A stretch of DNA of 64,000 nt from Tetraselmis striata. Taxonomy: Eukaryota > Chlorophyta > Chlorodendrophyceae > Chlorodendrales > Chlorodendraceae. The stretch lies in assembly GCA_006384855.1 (NCBI GenBank), contig VCJN01002087.1, positions 62,001 through 126,000 of the forward strand, read 5' to 3'. A program made the translations under genes and the position numbers. The stretch's first letter is position 1. Each line of letters starts with the position of its first letter. Below the pieces are notes generated by a model. That model did not search any database and had not been told where the DNA came from. It saw only the letters and a list, made by a program, of their open reading frames with translations. Shown here piece by piece: positions 1 through 11,278 of this stretch.

Positions 1-403
1 GATTACTGGCACACTCTCATGGAAATACCATGCATTGCATCGGTAGCGTGCATGGATTGGGCTCAATCTCGGTGGTCTTACAGCGCATGAATACGTCCAC
101 CCACCACCGGCAGCGCGCGGGCATATGCGAAGGATGGTAGCTACGCCGCCAACAAGTTGGCCCCTATTCATCGCCCGTTTCTTCTGTGGTTTTATCCATG
201 TGCCAAGCAATGCCATTGCCGAAGAGCAATTTTAAAAGTGCGATAACCGGGAGAAACGGCTGCCTCCTTGGCGTAGGAGGCTTGCATACACTGGATTACA
301 AGGCTCCATGGCCCCGTGCCCCCATGGCTTGAGCACCGAGGCGAGGATACGCGCGGATTTCTATGTGCAAAGACTTGTGGGTACTAATGTAGGCAGTTAG
401 TTG
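1..403. other. Left flank, no gene seen
   Basis: No coding region, RNA gene or clear repeat is supported here. The stretch ends where the left terminal inverted repeat of Element 1 begins. Confidence 0.4.
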
Positions 404-432
404 GGCAGTTACGATTAAATGTTATGTTTTAG
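404..432 (+). repeat. Element 1 left terminal inverted repeat
   Basis: 29 bp that match the reverse complement of 6239-6267 at 26 positions. Mismatches are at repeat positions 5, 8 and 14. The inner 15 bases (418-432) are identical. Confidence 0.75.
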
Positions 433-687
433 GTACCGGATTTTCGGAGAAACTGAAGGGGGGGGGTCTCTAATTTGTGGTCGAAACTTTCATTTCAGTA
501 CTTAAGCAGTGTTGGGCGGCTGGTGGCCTGAGCTAGGTCTCTCATCGCCGCACCGTGTGCGCTGGCAATAGCAACGGTATCTTTATCATCCAAGCAAACG
601 ATGTTGTACCTTGAAGCCGCTGCGCCATAATGGACAGTCACGCGCTACCTCCCGCTGGCCCAACCTGGCCCGCCATCATCGCCAAGG

Positions 688-1242
688 ATGGCAGACGACG
701 ACAAAGTCGGCCTGCTGAAGCTGACCGTGGTGTGGGAAGGGAGGCTCTTGGGTCAGAGTGTCTTCGACTTCAGTAGGCAGTGGCTAGAGACGCACACTCT
801 CTGCGAGCTCTTGGAGCAGGCTAGAGACTTCGACAACCAGCTCGTCTTGAGAGCCGACGCAAGCATCTCTGCATCATGCGTGCAACACGTGGACGTCACC
901 ACCGCCTCGGGAAGTAAAAGGCGCCAGCCCCAAGACAAGTATGACATCACGCGCAGGTTGCATGAGAAGATATGGAAGGTGATGCATGACGTGCCAACCG
1001 ACACGTTCTCGTTCGACGTGGAGCTACAGGAAGGCCACGCGCCTCATAGGCGCGGGTGGAAGCCTTCCAAGAGCTTCGCGTTGCGGCTCGCACGCAATAC
1101 GACGAGAAGACCCTCCCACTCCCTCGGCATACTAAGACGATGTATGCCTTTCCGATACTATACAACGATGTGGTCGAGCACCGGGTTGGGCGGCGACCAG
1201 CGTCACAAGTGTAGGCGCTCCGTTCACCTCCCGCACTGCTAA
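688..1242 (+). CDS. Element 1 first ORF, unknown protein
   Basis: 184-residue ORF starting MADDDKVGLLKLTVVWEG. I do not recognise the family. A second copy at 6587-6960 in Element 2 preserves the same reading frame over the N-terminal half (VVWEG, RQWLETHTL, DFDNQL, KRRQP, KYDITR, KIWKVMHDVPT), so this is real coding sequence of the element. The last 60 or so residues after HDVPT are not shared and are rich in R and S, so the true 3' end or an intron donor may lie near 1015. In an element of this kind it could be an accessory or DNA-binding protein, but nothing in the sequence shows that. Confidence 0.5.
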   Translation: MADDDKVGLLKLTVVWEGRLLGQSVFDFSRQWLETHTLCELLEQARDFDNQLVLRADASISASCVQHVDVTTASGSKRRQPQDKYDITRRLHEKIWKVMHDVPTDTFSFDVELQEGHAPHRRGWKPSKSFALRLARNTTRRPSHSLGILRRCMPFRYYTTMWSSTGLGGDQRHKCRRSVHLPHC

Positions 1243-2055
1243 CGCATTGTTTCCCCTTACGCTGAAAGTGTGGGAGGCGATGGAGAAGCGCGCTTCATCT
1301 GAGACCCCCCCCCCCCCCCCTTGACGCACCCATGCTTGCATATGCTCGATAGATGGACGTTGTTTGAAGGAGCTAACATGTTGTCGCTTGAACACAAACT
1401 GGAACCGAAACCGGACTCGTTGATAGATCGTACGGCATAGCTTTGGCGCCGCCGCTGCCTTGCTAGTAGTACAGTAGATAACCCCGCTGCACCCTCCGCA
1501 TCCCGTCTGCCCATGCTCGATAGTGTTGCTGACGCTTCCGCGTGTTCCCGGTATAGCTAGCAACCCTCTTCCGAAAGGGCTCAATGGCGTTGTTGACAAG
1601 AAGACGGAAGGCCAAAAAGGCAAGCAATACCAAGATCGGTTGGCCAAGAGCATGCTCGAGCTCGACGCGGCCTTCACCAACACCAACTGCAACTGGCACC
1701 GCAAAGGGCACTGGCTGGAATGCCTCAAGCACTTCAAGTCCCTCGAGGACCATGTAAACCGCTATTACGAGAGTCTATATATATGGGCAGAACAAGCGAC
1801 ATAAGGTGGCACACGCTGCTCTCGACGCCCTACGCGACGCAGCCAATGCCGTGAAGTTCACACTCGCGCAACCGCTCCGAGCCGACACGACTGTCCCTGT
1901 CGACGTATCAGCATCAACAACAAGCTGCTCGATTTCGACGACTACTCGCAGATCGACGTCAACGATTACATGGCGGGCTGGACAAGCGGAAGCGGTTCAA
2001 ATTAATGCAGCACTTGAAGGTGGGGCTGTCGACACCCTTCTACATGTGAAGCTAG

Positions 2056-5000
2056 ATGCCGGGCGGTACCCAGGCCGGGGTTGTTGCTCATTTGATCTGG
2101 CGCGTGTCCCGGAACCCCAAGGCCGGAGCTGACAATATGAACGAGGACGCGCACCTTGTGGCTGAGTGGACTGCCAAACAAGAGCGGTACTACAGTCGTG
2201 CTGTGAAGGAGACGTTCTTTGCCTTGGTCTCCGAGCCTGGCTTTGTGTCGAGCAAGGCAGCGGCGCAAGCAATCTTCGAGTTTGTCACCGGTGACGTCGT
2301 CCCAGCCCAGGCGCAGAGCAAGGTGGGGTTGGCAACAGCCTTCTTTGCTCTGTCTTCTCAAATAAGCAAGGATCTTATTCTGGACATGCGCCAGCTGAAT
2401 GGGCGGCATAACAACAAGCTGTTTGACCCATTATGGGATGCGGTGCTCACGCTGATGGACGAGAACTATAAGCGAGTGCATGATCGGCGGCATGGTGAGC
2501 ATGCTTCCCCATTCCCCCTTTGCCTTCCCCCATGCACTGCATTTTCATACATGATTATGAACAATATGTTGTTGCACCTATGCAAGAGAGAATGTTTCTG
2601 CCCATATATAGCCGTGTCCGTCCGGTCGCTGGTGGAGAAGACCGTCAAGCGGCTGCAGGCCAAACACGCCACTGCTGAGCACCCCACCCCCGACCGAGAG
2701 CGGCTGGCGCAGCTTGGCGTTCATGTTCCGACTGATGCATGGGTGGCCATGCAGTTCTGCCCCAAGAATACACTCTCTGCCAGCAAGGGGCATGGCATAC
2801 ACAAGCGAGTGCCCTTGCCACCTGCGTTGCTTTGCCTGCTCATATAGATGCATGCACTGATATCCTCATACATCGCTGTGTGCTGGGTTGTGACGCAAGC
2901 AAGCTAAAGATGGAAGTCCAAGATATGCAGCGCACCTTGCGCTCCCTCATTTTGGATGCGCACTGGTGCGCTGCGCTGTGGAAGTACATCAGGGGGTATG
3001 GCCTCATGTTGAGGCGCATGCTTGATGAGGCTGGAGGTCAGGACATGCATGTCGTCTTTGTCTCGTATGATGACAAGTGCAAGGTAATAGCTTGTTTGTT
3101 TGCTACTGTTGTTGTTGTTGCTGCTGTTGATGAAGGCATCATGCATGTAGTAATATTCTGAAGTGTTGGCTTGCTGACAACATGTATGGTGGATGTATGC
3201 ACATGTAAGTTTCAGAGAGCCGAGCCTGCCCATTGCTTAGACATGACGAGGCAATAAGGCGTCCATTGTCCCTATCTCCGGCGGAGACGAGATCTTCAAC
3301 ACTGCTTGTGACCATGACTTCCATCGGGTATCAATAACCCTGGGTGTCACATTGATCAACACCATCAAGAAGCCTGAAGATGGCAAGGATGCCAATGGGC
3401 CGCTTCCCGGCCACTACAAAGGTATATGCCCATATCATACCCCCGACAATTGTGTTTGTATCGATGTGTTGACTGCATGCTTGTGATTTTCACGTGCCGC
3501 ACCTTTGCCGCCTAGGTAAGGTGCATGTGGGACTGAAGGACGATGTGTTTCAGCCATCATCCCCACCGCGCCACATGGCCGAGCTCATCATCACGTTGAT
3601 CACATCTGGCGTCTTCGGGATTGCCCCCGTCCTCATCCTCTACACGGATGGTGGTCCCGACCACAACTGCACTCACCTGTCAGAACATATATGCCTTTTG
3701 GCCATGTTCGTCTTGGGAGGGTTCGACACTCTCGCCACATCTAGAATTGCCCCAACGCAGAGCTGGATGAATCCCCCGGAGCGCGTCATGTCCATCCTCA
3801 ACATCGGTCTACATGGCTGTGCACTGGCAAGGATGGCCATGGACAGTGAGTTCGAGGCGCTCATGTCCAAGTGTGGAGGGATCACGGCTATCCGAGCCGT
3901 CATGGCAACTAGTGTCGAGGCGGCCAAGGAGCGTGTTACTGATGCTAGGCAGAGCGCCGAGACGGCGCATCAGCCCGCTGAGACCGCTGAGGCTGGCCAG
4001 AGCGCCGGGGATGCGCATCAGCCCGCTGAGACCGTTGAGGGTGACTAGAGCGCTGAGACGGCGCATCAGCCCGCTGAGACTGTTGAGGCTAGACAAAGCG
4101 CGCCGAGGCAGCGCATAAGCAAGCTGAGACCGCTGAGGTTGGCCAGAGGGCCGAGGCGGTGCATCAGCCCGCTGAGACCGTTGAGGTTGGCCAGAGCGCC
4201 GAGGCGGCGCAGCAACCCGACGATGAGGATGACGCTGAGGATGGCATCGAGCTTAGTGAGACTCCAACTTCCATCCTGACGCCCGCCTCTCCCATGCCAG
4301 CACTACGGCACCAATCTACACGAGAGGCAACTTCGCATAGGTGTTCGCTGCCAGCGTGGCGCCACCCATAACCGCAATTGAGAACCACGCAGTTCATGGA
4401 CCTTATGTGGGACAAGGAGCCCATCACCGTCCAGGAGCATGCAACGGCCGAGCAGGTAGCTGCAGTTTCTCATGCCTTGTAATGTTGGCCATGTTAGTAT
4501 TTTATCGTTATGCTGAGTGCTTCACTGCGTGCGTGTTGTGCAGATCCATGCCATCTTGAAGTGCCTGCAGGACATCGAGCCGTCAACCAAGCTCACCATG
4601 CCGGCCGCCAAGAAGTTCCGTCAGCTCATGAAGGTGCTCAACAGCCACAGCATCACCAGCGACTACCACATCCAGTTCTTCAAGAAGCCACTGATCGACA
4701 AGTTTGATTGCATGGCATGCAAGAATGAGCTCGTCATGCCGCTCATCATGCCGGAGGCCACTTACAACGCACTACATGCAGATAAGAGCCTGCCGCTGCC
4801 CATCCCCAAGCCCGCTCATATAGGCAAAATTAATGCGGATTTGCATTACATGACGCTGCTTGAAGCTATAGCCCAGCCTTTTACCGACGAGCACCAGCCG
4901 TCAAAGTAGCCAAAGAGAAAGCTAATGCAGATAAGGCAGCTAAATCTGCATCCCAGACTTCTGCTCCCGCGGCCGGCCGACGCAGGGCCCGTGGCCGGGC

Positions 5001-5570
5001 TGCTCGACCACCTGCTCGGCCAACTGCGCATGCACCAAGACAAGGCACTGCCGCTCTTGCATCATCCCGAGCTCTTGTAGTTGGCAATCGGACGGGCTTC
5101 AAGATCGCAGCAGCTCAGCGCATGCGTGGGGTGGTGCGTTGCAAGGAGCTAGACTGCCGGAAGCCCAGATGCATCTTCTCCGAGAAGACACTTGTCAACA
5201 TGGAGCTTCCATCCCGGACTGCGGAATATCCGGTAGTCACACCAGAGGAGACTGCCAACTGGCGGTGGGCTCCTCTACTTACATGCAAAATGGCATGCAT
5301 GCATCAATCGCATCTGACATGGCATTGATCCTCGCGTAGTGCAGGTGGTTGGCTGCCCATGGCCTTGTAGATGCCCATAACTTTGACATCTTCATGTGCG
5401 GCATGCAACCCCTGGATGAGGATTATCCTCATCATGCTTCCTTCGTCTGCGATTACCGCATGACATGTGCTACCCCCGTGAAGATTGAGTACCAAACGCA
5501 CAAGAAGAAGAACCCCGCTTGGGAGTACATCCCCACCTTATGCGTCGTGTGTGCAGGGTCATCATGTGAG
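2056..5570 (+). pseudogene. DDE-like transposase remnant of Element 1
   Basis: Coding blocks interrupted by intron-like gaps. Block 1 (about 2056-2494) and block 2 (2600-2770) are helical and unrecognised. Block 3 (2900-3084) ends near VSYDDKCK. Block 4 (3211-3420) contains in-frame stops at 3238-3240 and 3244-3246. Block 5 (3518-4048) carries YTDGGPDHN and SWMNPPERVMSILN, which resemble the second Asp and the final Glu region of DDE transposases. Block 6 (4545-4909) is followed, with a frame change, by Lys/Ala/Arg-rich sequence. A C-terminal cysteine-rich region (about 5115-5570: CKELDCRKPRC, then several CxxC-like pairs) looks metal binding. I recall animal repeat-encoded proteins with the same order of motifs; the family name is uncertain. 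The stops and frame changes make this copy inactive. Confidence 0.65.
3951..4240 (+). repeat. 48-bp in-frame tandem repeat (16-residue unit)
   Basis: Units begin at 3951, 3999, 4047, 4095, 4145 and 4193, with spacings of 48, 48, 48, 50 and 48. Each encodes a variant of QSAETAHQPAETVEAG. Unit 2 ends in a stop (GD then TAG at 4046-4048), and the 50-bp spacing shifts the frame after unit 4. It lies directly downstream of the DDE-like core, so the intact protein would have carried a Glu/Ala/Pro-rich linker there. Confidence 0.85.
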
Positions 5571-6238
5571 GCTTGCTGCCATGTATGCACCCCCTTCTTG
5601 CCTCATTACCTGCCCCATGCCTTATCTTAATGTCTGCCCTGCTATGTGGCACCCCTTGATGAACGATGCATTGCGCTGATGGGCAAGTGATGCAGATGGA
5701 GGCCTCATTGCTGCTGAGTTACAGATTGCCTACAACATAGTTTTTCCCCTATGCAAAACATGTAAGCGTGCCGGGTACCATGCTCTCGTGAGAGGCGCCA
5801 AGGCCAACTGTGCTGAGAAGCTGCATGAGCTAGATAGGCAGGCAGCATTGCGTAGCAGGGATGAGCAGAGGACAGAGCAACCACAACATTAGCAGCATGT
5901 AGCAGCGACATACAAAAAATCAGCGGCAGCACATTACTGCATGGAGGGGTGGATAGGGACTCCATATATGGTTGGGTTGCCTTGTTCCTACATGTAATTT
6001 GCGGATGGTTCCAAAAAGTGCCCCACCCCCTCTCCATTTTATGCTTGCATATGGCAGGGGACACCCCCTTGCACACTGCCATGCACTGAAAGAGTTCAGA
6101 AAAGTCATGCGAGTGGTAGTTATTTTGCAACTTTGGGCATGTTCTACTAAGTAGTGTCAGACCTAATAAAAGATAGTTAAGGGGGGGGGGGGGGGGGGGG
6201 TAAAGTTGAGGGGGGGGGGGGGGGGGGCGGGGGGGGGG

Positions 6239-6267
6239 CTAAAACATAACATTCAATCGAAATTGCC
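6239..6267 (-). repeat. Element 1 right terminal inverted repeat
   Basis: Partner of 404-432. It lies directly after a G-rich tract of nearly 60 bases. A related but more diverged end is found at 17811-17839, again directly after G-rich tracts. Confidence 0.75.
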
Positions 6268-6586
6268 TTACGATTAAATAACATTTTCTAGGTACGACAT
6301 GTACCGGATTTCAGGAGAAACTGAGGGGGGCAGAGGGGGGAATCTTGAATTTGGGGTCGAAACTTTCATTTCAGTACTTAAGCAGTACTGGACGGCTGGT
6401 GGCCTGAGCTAGGTCTCTCACCGCCGCACCGTGTGCGTTGGCAACGGTAGTACATCATCCAAGCAAACGATACCGTGCGTACTATAAAGCGGCGGCGGCG
6501 ATGCGCCAGGCTGGACACTCACGCGCTACCTCCCGCTGGCCCAATTTGGCCCGCCATCGTTGCCAGAGATGGCCGACGACGACGAA

Positions 6587-7245
6587 GTCAGCCTCAAGCT
6601 GACCGTGGTGTGGGAAGGCAGGTTCTTGGGCAATAGTAGTGTCTTCGGCTTCAATAGGCAGTGGCTAGAGACGCACACTCTCCGCGAGCTCCTAGAGCAT
6701 GCGGTTGCCGACTTCGACAACCAGCTCATCATGAGAGCCGACGCCAACATCTCCATCATGCGTGCGACACATGGGCGTCACAACCGCCTCGGGAGGTAAA
6801 AGGCGCCAGCCTGAAGACAAGTATGACATCACCCGCAAGTTGCATAAGAAGATATGGAAGGTGATGCATGACGTGCCAACCAAGTTCTCGTTCGGCGTGA
6901 TCGGAAACTGGCGGCGGGCTCCTCTACCCCGCCCCCTTGCATGCAACATGTCATGCATACATCAACTGCACCTTACATGGCACTGATCTTCATGTGGTGC
7001 AGGTGGCTGGCTGCCAATGGCCTTGCAGATGCCCATAACTCTGACATCTTCATTTGCGGCATGCAACCCCTGGATGAGGATCATCCTCATCATGCTTCCT
7101 TTGTCAGCGATTACCGCATGACTTGTGCTACCCCCGTGGAGATTGAGTACTACACGCACAAGAAGCACCCCGCTTGCCTGGCAGTACATCCCCACCTTAT
7201 GCGTCAAGTCTTTAGGCTCCCGCACCACTTCGTAATCGTGTTGTA
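6587..7245 (+). pseudogene. Element 2 ORF remnant
   Basis: Contains the N-terminal half of the Element 1 first ORF (VVWEG, RQWLETHTL, KRRQP, KIWKVMHDVPT), fused through the internal deletion to the cysteine-rich C-terminal region (GMQPLDEDHPHHASF, YRMTCATPVEIEYY). A frameshift lies near 6770-6785. The reading stops where transposon A is inserted. It has no catalytic core. Confidence 0.6.
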
Positions 7246-8613
7246 ATAACCTGCATTTATCCTAGTGTAATCTTACCAGTGTAATGACACTCGTATGTAC
7301 TCATTCCGTGACATACTCGTAATTATCTGCATCAGGTGCATATCATTCATCATCACGACGCATCATCATCATAAGGATATTCCGAAGTATGCCTCTAATC
7401 CGGGGTCTGCATCTACAGAAGCCCGACAATCTCGCTGCGCTCTAGCCTAATCCGCGATGGCGCGCGCGCGGGGCAATGCTAGTGAGCGGGCGCGCGCGCT
7501 GGCAATGGGCGGGCGGAATCAATTATTTACGTCCGGTGTCGGCCGGGGTGACCGCCACGGCTGCCGGCCTACTGCTCGCGGGTGCCGGCAGCGGCTACGG
7601 CGCCCGGCGCCCGGCCCTCGACCCGAACTCCCAAGCGCCCGTGTTGGCCCTAGCACCACCATCTGCAGTTATGTATTTCAAATGTCAAAACTTGACTTTT
7701 TGTCTCATGACTTAGTTGGGGTGGTATGATCCTCTTCCTAGGGGCCATCATACGCTACCCTCAACTTATGCTTCTCGTCCGCATAGACCACTATTGAAGC
7801 CCCTAAAGCATGATGCAAGTATCTGGCATACTTACTGCTGATGATGATTGTTGCTGAAATACACATCGATCTTCCCAATTATGCCCCAATCGGGCCTTTA
7901 GACCTCTTGGTGTGTCTTTCGGCACCGGGGCCGGCACTCCAGCCGCCGGCTTTGCGGGCTGCCTGGCTTTCTTGGCTGGGCGGGGGGCTCCGGGCTACTG
8001 CCCTCGTCGATGTTGTCGCCGGGGACGGCTTGCGTGGCGGCGAGGTTCTTGACCGCGTTGATGTTGTGCTTGATGACGCCGCCCGCCCTCTACTGCTGCT
8101 TTGCCAGCACGCCCGCCAAGCCGTGGAGCTTTGGCGACGCAGCGGTGCCCGCAAGCGGTAGCGCCACGACCTTGTTGCGCTGAACTCTCGATACGATCGG
8201 CGTATCGCCAAACTTAGGTCCTAGGCGGGGGTCTGACACCGCAACTGCGAAAATCAGTATGCGTATTGATTGCTTGTCGCGGCGGTGGCTGTGTAATTAA
8301 ACAAGTGCGAAAACAAACGCGACTCACCCGCGGCTTCCGAGTGCGGCGTCACCTCACAGACCTCGAGCTAGCCGAATGGATCCCCATCTGAGTGTCGCGC
8401 GGCCAACATTCGTCAAAGATAGCCGACAGCACCGCCTTGTCTTCAACTGCAGAGCAAAAAACAAACGCAGCACGAGGCGGTCAACGCCTGTGAAAATTAG
8501 TCATGTCAGCCACCCGCCGACACAACGTACCTTTCGGGGTGGACTCCAGCCCCCGGCTCGTGTGAGTATGGCATGAACCCTCGACGGAGGCGTTCTTAAC
8601 GCTAGTGCCCATG

Positions 8614-8958
8614 TCAGATCCCGTGCGGGGGAGGGGGGGGTTGAGGGGGCGCCGCCTCGGGTGATGGGCTCAAGATCTGGGCACACGTCGCGTCGGGTGC
8701 ACTCGAGGTGAAATACAGCGTGACGAAACCCGCATCGGACACTTCAAAACCTGCCTTAAGCAGGAGCTTCTTCCCGGCTTCGTCGTATTGCTTTCGCTTT
8801 ACGCAGTTGTTTGGTATGTCCGCGAGAGCATAGCCGAACGCGTCCTCGCCGTGGGGTTGCCACCGGGTGAACGCGGATGATATGGCCGTTGGTTGCCTAG
8901 CTGCGGAACATTGCTTGCCGCACGTCCTCAGCGATGCGGCCCGTGTTGCACAGAGCAC
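8614..8958 (-). CDS. Unknown ORF in transposon A
   Basis: The middle of this ORF (GEDAFGYALADIPNN, KRKQYDEAGKKLLLKAGFEV, FVTLYF) has the composition of a folded protein, unlike its flanks, so it is probably a genuine exon. The N-terminal 40 residues and the proline-rich tail look non-coding. No family recognised and no second copy in this window to test it. Confidence 0.35.
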   Translation of the reverse strand: MLCATRAASLRTCGKQCSAARQPTAISSAFTRWQPHGEDAFGYALADIPNNCVKRKQYDEAGKKLLLKAGFEVSDAGFVTLYFTSSAPDATCAQILSPSPEAAPPQPPPPPHGI

Positions 8959-9558
8959 CGAGTGGTATGGTCATGCCCTCAGGCCTCGCAGTTTTGCCGT
9001 AGAGGGTGCCTGGAATTTGCTTGGCGTGGGTGGCCATGATGGAGGGTGCTGGGGGACGAGCAGCTACGATACTGTGTGGCGGGTGTGCGAGTGTGCGTCA
9101 GGTAGGCGCAGCTTCTGCTTTCAAAAATACTAAGTCCGGCGATGCGCCTGGACGACTTCTCATCGCGCTCCGTTGATACATAGCGCACTCCGGCTTGCTG
9201 CGTAGCCATAGCGTAATATCATGTATGGCGACCGTATTTAGCGTTAACATGATGACACATTTAAAACAAATTTTCTACAGAATCTTCTAGAATCTTAATT
9301 CGTCCGTAGCTACCCCTTAACGGGGAATGGGTCGCGATATCTGGATTACTCCCCTTTTAAATCGATTGTACGCGTCTGCACAAGCCCAAACATTGAGACA
9401 AGCGGTTGACTACATCGGGGCTGCCAACCGCTTGTAGTGCCGCAAAGTTGTCGGCTTCTCCCGCCTACCGAACCCAACCCCATGCGCTCAACCAGCACCC
9501 ACCCGCCGCCGGGACCCATCGTTACCGACCATATCCATGGTTCCTCACCTAGCCCAGT

Positions 9559-10215
9559 ATGGCCAAGCGCCACCGAGACCACGAAGCGTACGACGGCGTC
9601 CCTACGGAGTTCAGCCGTTATCTCACCCAACAATTGGTGGAGAGGGGGTGCATCCATCTCGAGCCGGGGTGGGTTCCCACGGGACCGACACTAACATGTA
9701 TGCCTCTCTCGACAAGGAACATACATGGGTGAGCATCCTCGCCGTTGGGGCAGAGGGTCTCCGCGGCTGAAAGTTCTTCCTCATAGACGTGCCGGACGAT
9801 ACCCGGGTTTCTGATTTAGAGTTGTTTAGCGAAGTCGACTCGATATGGCTCGCTGCGGCGCGGGCTCAGCTGTACTGCGCCCTCGACGTGTGCATCGAGA
9901 AGGACACGCAAGGGAACCCAGAGCTGCGGGAAGCCTTCGTCGACCAGTTCAAGCTGTTCACGGCAATTGTGCTCGCGGCTACGGCCTTGCTGTCCCGCTA
10001 CATGCACTGTCTTGAATCATCCCCATGACAGCACGCCGACTAGTGTGCGCAGACTGATGGAGGCTGTCAAGAATTGGGAAGCCGACCTGGCGGGTGGCAT
10101 CGTCCCAGATTTCTCGCACCAGCTAGTGCAGCTGCAACTCTTAGGGCAGGCAACCTGCCATAACCCAACATCCCGTGAAGCATGGGCGAGGTCACCGGGT
10201 CAGCGGCCGCCGTAA
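9559..10215 (+). CDS. Unknown multi-exon ORF in transposon A
   Basis: A likely start at 9559 gives MAKRHRDHEAYDGVPTEF, followed by YLTQQLVERGCIHLEPGWVP to about 9695. Coding resumes at about 9773 (FFLIDVPDDTRVSDLELFSE) and runs through a hydrophobic helical part (FTAIVLAATALLSRY) to about 10000. A third block, from about 10053 (LMEAVKNWEADLAGGIVPDF), stops at 10215. Introns with GT and AG ends can be placed between the blocks, but exact junctions are uncertain. The function is unknown. Its position inside a repeat absent from copy B suggests either cargo or the element's own second protein. Confidence 0.45.
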
Positions 10216-11278
10216 TGCCCCCATCATGCAATGGGCGGATATATACCGCCGGCAGCCATAATCTTGTTATATACTGGTCAACTCACAAAAACCAGCTCAT
10301 GAGATGCTCCAACCCCCTTAGGAGAGTAGGGCGGGAAGACAGATGAGGCATATAGTTGGGCCACTAGCCAAAGTGCTTAAAGGTACAGATGAGGCATAGT
10401 TGCACGTAGGCAATAAAGTAGCGAGTAGCAGCACGCAGAAGTGTTGCAATGTTGCCATTGTGTAGCAGTCTGACAAGCTTTACCCCTATGACTGTCCCAA
10501 CTATGTCACCTCCCTGTGCAGTCCCTCGTACCCAACAGACTGCCAGCAGCGGATGCTTAAAACCGCCGTCGATTCAGATTGCCAAGGGGGCTAGGTTCTG
10601 GGCGGTGGGCGCTGGGTGCGCAGGGCAGCGGCGCCGGGGCGCTGCGCGGAATTGCTGGGCAGCATAATTTTAATCGATTACATGTACCAGCTATACGGAA
10701 ATTCAGATAGTAGTGCATGGTCATTCATCATTGTGTTATACCACACATACTGCCCCACATCATGTGAGGACATATATGCCAAACCGGGATAAGTGATGGT
10801 CTCTCACTATGTCCGGATCAGCATAGAAGCATCACGCTTTCTTCTCGATGTGCTTCAGCGCGACATGGAAGGCGTCATGCTTCCTGCGACTGTTTGGCCG
10901 AAGGGGCGCCTTGCTCTACCACACACTAGTGCCGAGGGGGGGGGCCTATCCCCATGCGTTCAGATGCGTGCAGTCGGCACACGTCGAGGGTGAGGTCCGG
11001 CACCGAAGGGCTGGCGCGCGGTGTGGGTCACCTCCAGGAAGTACAGCACTTCCTCAATGAACATACAAGTGGTTGTCATGCTGGGCGGGGCAGCGCGGCG
11101 CCAACGCACTGCTGCAGGGCAGCAATTCGCAGCAGGGTATGCAGTAAATAGGCGGTTATTCACATGGTAGTAGGAATTTGAGTATATACCCGGAACATGC
11201 TGCATTAAAATTGTGACCTATGACCTGCGTAACGATTCCAACTATATGGGGGTAGAGGGCGGCATGGCGTCTTCTTCA

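Larger units (their letters stand above)
404..6267 (+). mobile_element. Element 1: decayed TIR DNA transposon with DDE-like transposase
   Basis: About 5.9 kb bounded by imperfect 29-bp inverted repeats at 404-432 and 6239-6267 (26 of 29 positions pair when one is reverse-complemented). Inside are a first ORF (688-1242), a multi-exon transposase-like remnant (about 2056-5570), and long G runs just inside the right repeat (about 6181-6238). A shorter relative starts immediately to the right and shares both the 5' region and the 3' part, which defines the unit independently of the repeats. Target-site duplication is not clear, so the superfamily is open. Stop codons in the transposase indicate that this copy is no longer autonomous. 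Confidence 0.75.

Noticed and set aside
414-6258. TTAA target duplication for Element 1 (Kolobok or piggyBac type)
   Set aside because: TTAA at the left end and TCAA at the right looked suggestive, but pairing of the inverted repeats extends beyond them to 404 and 6267, so they lie inside the element.
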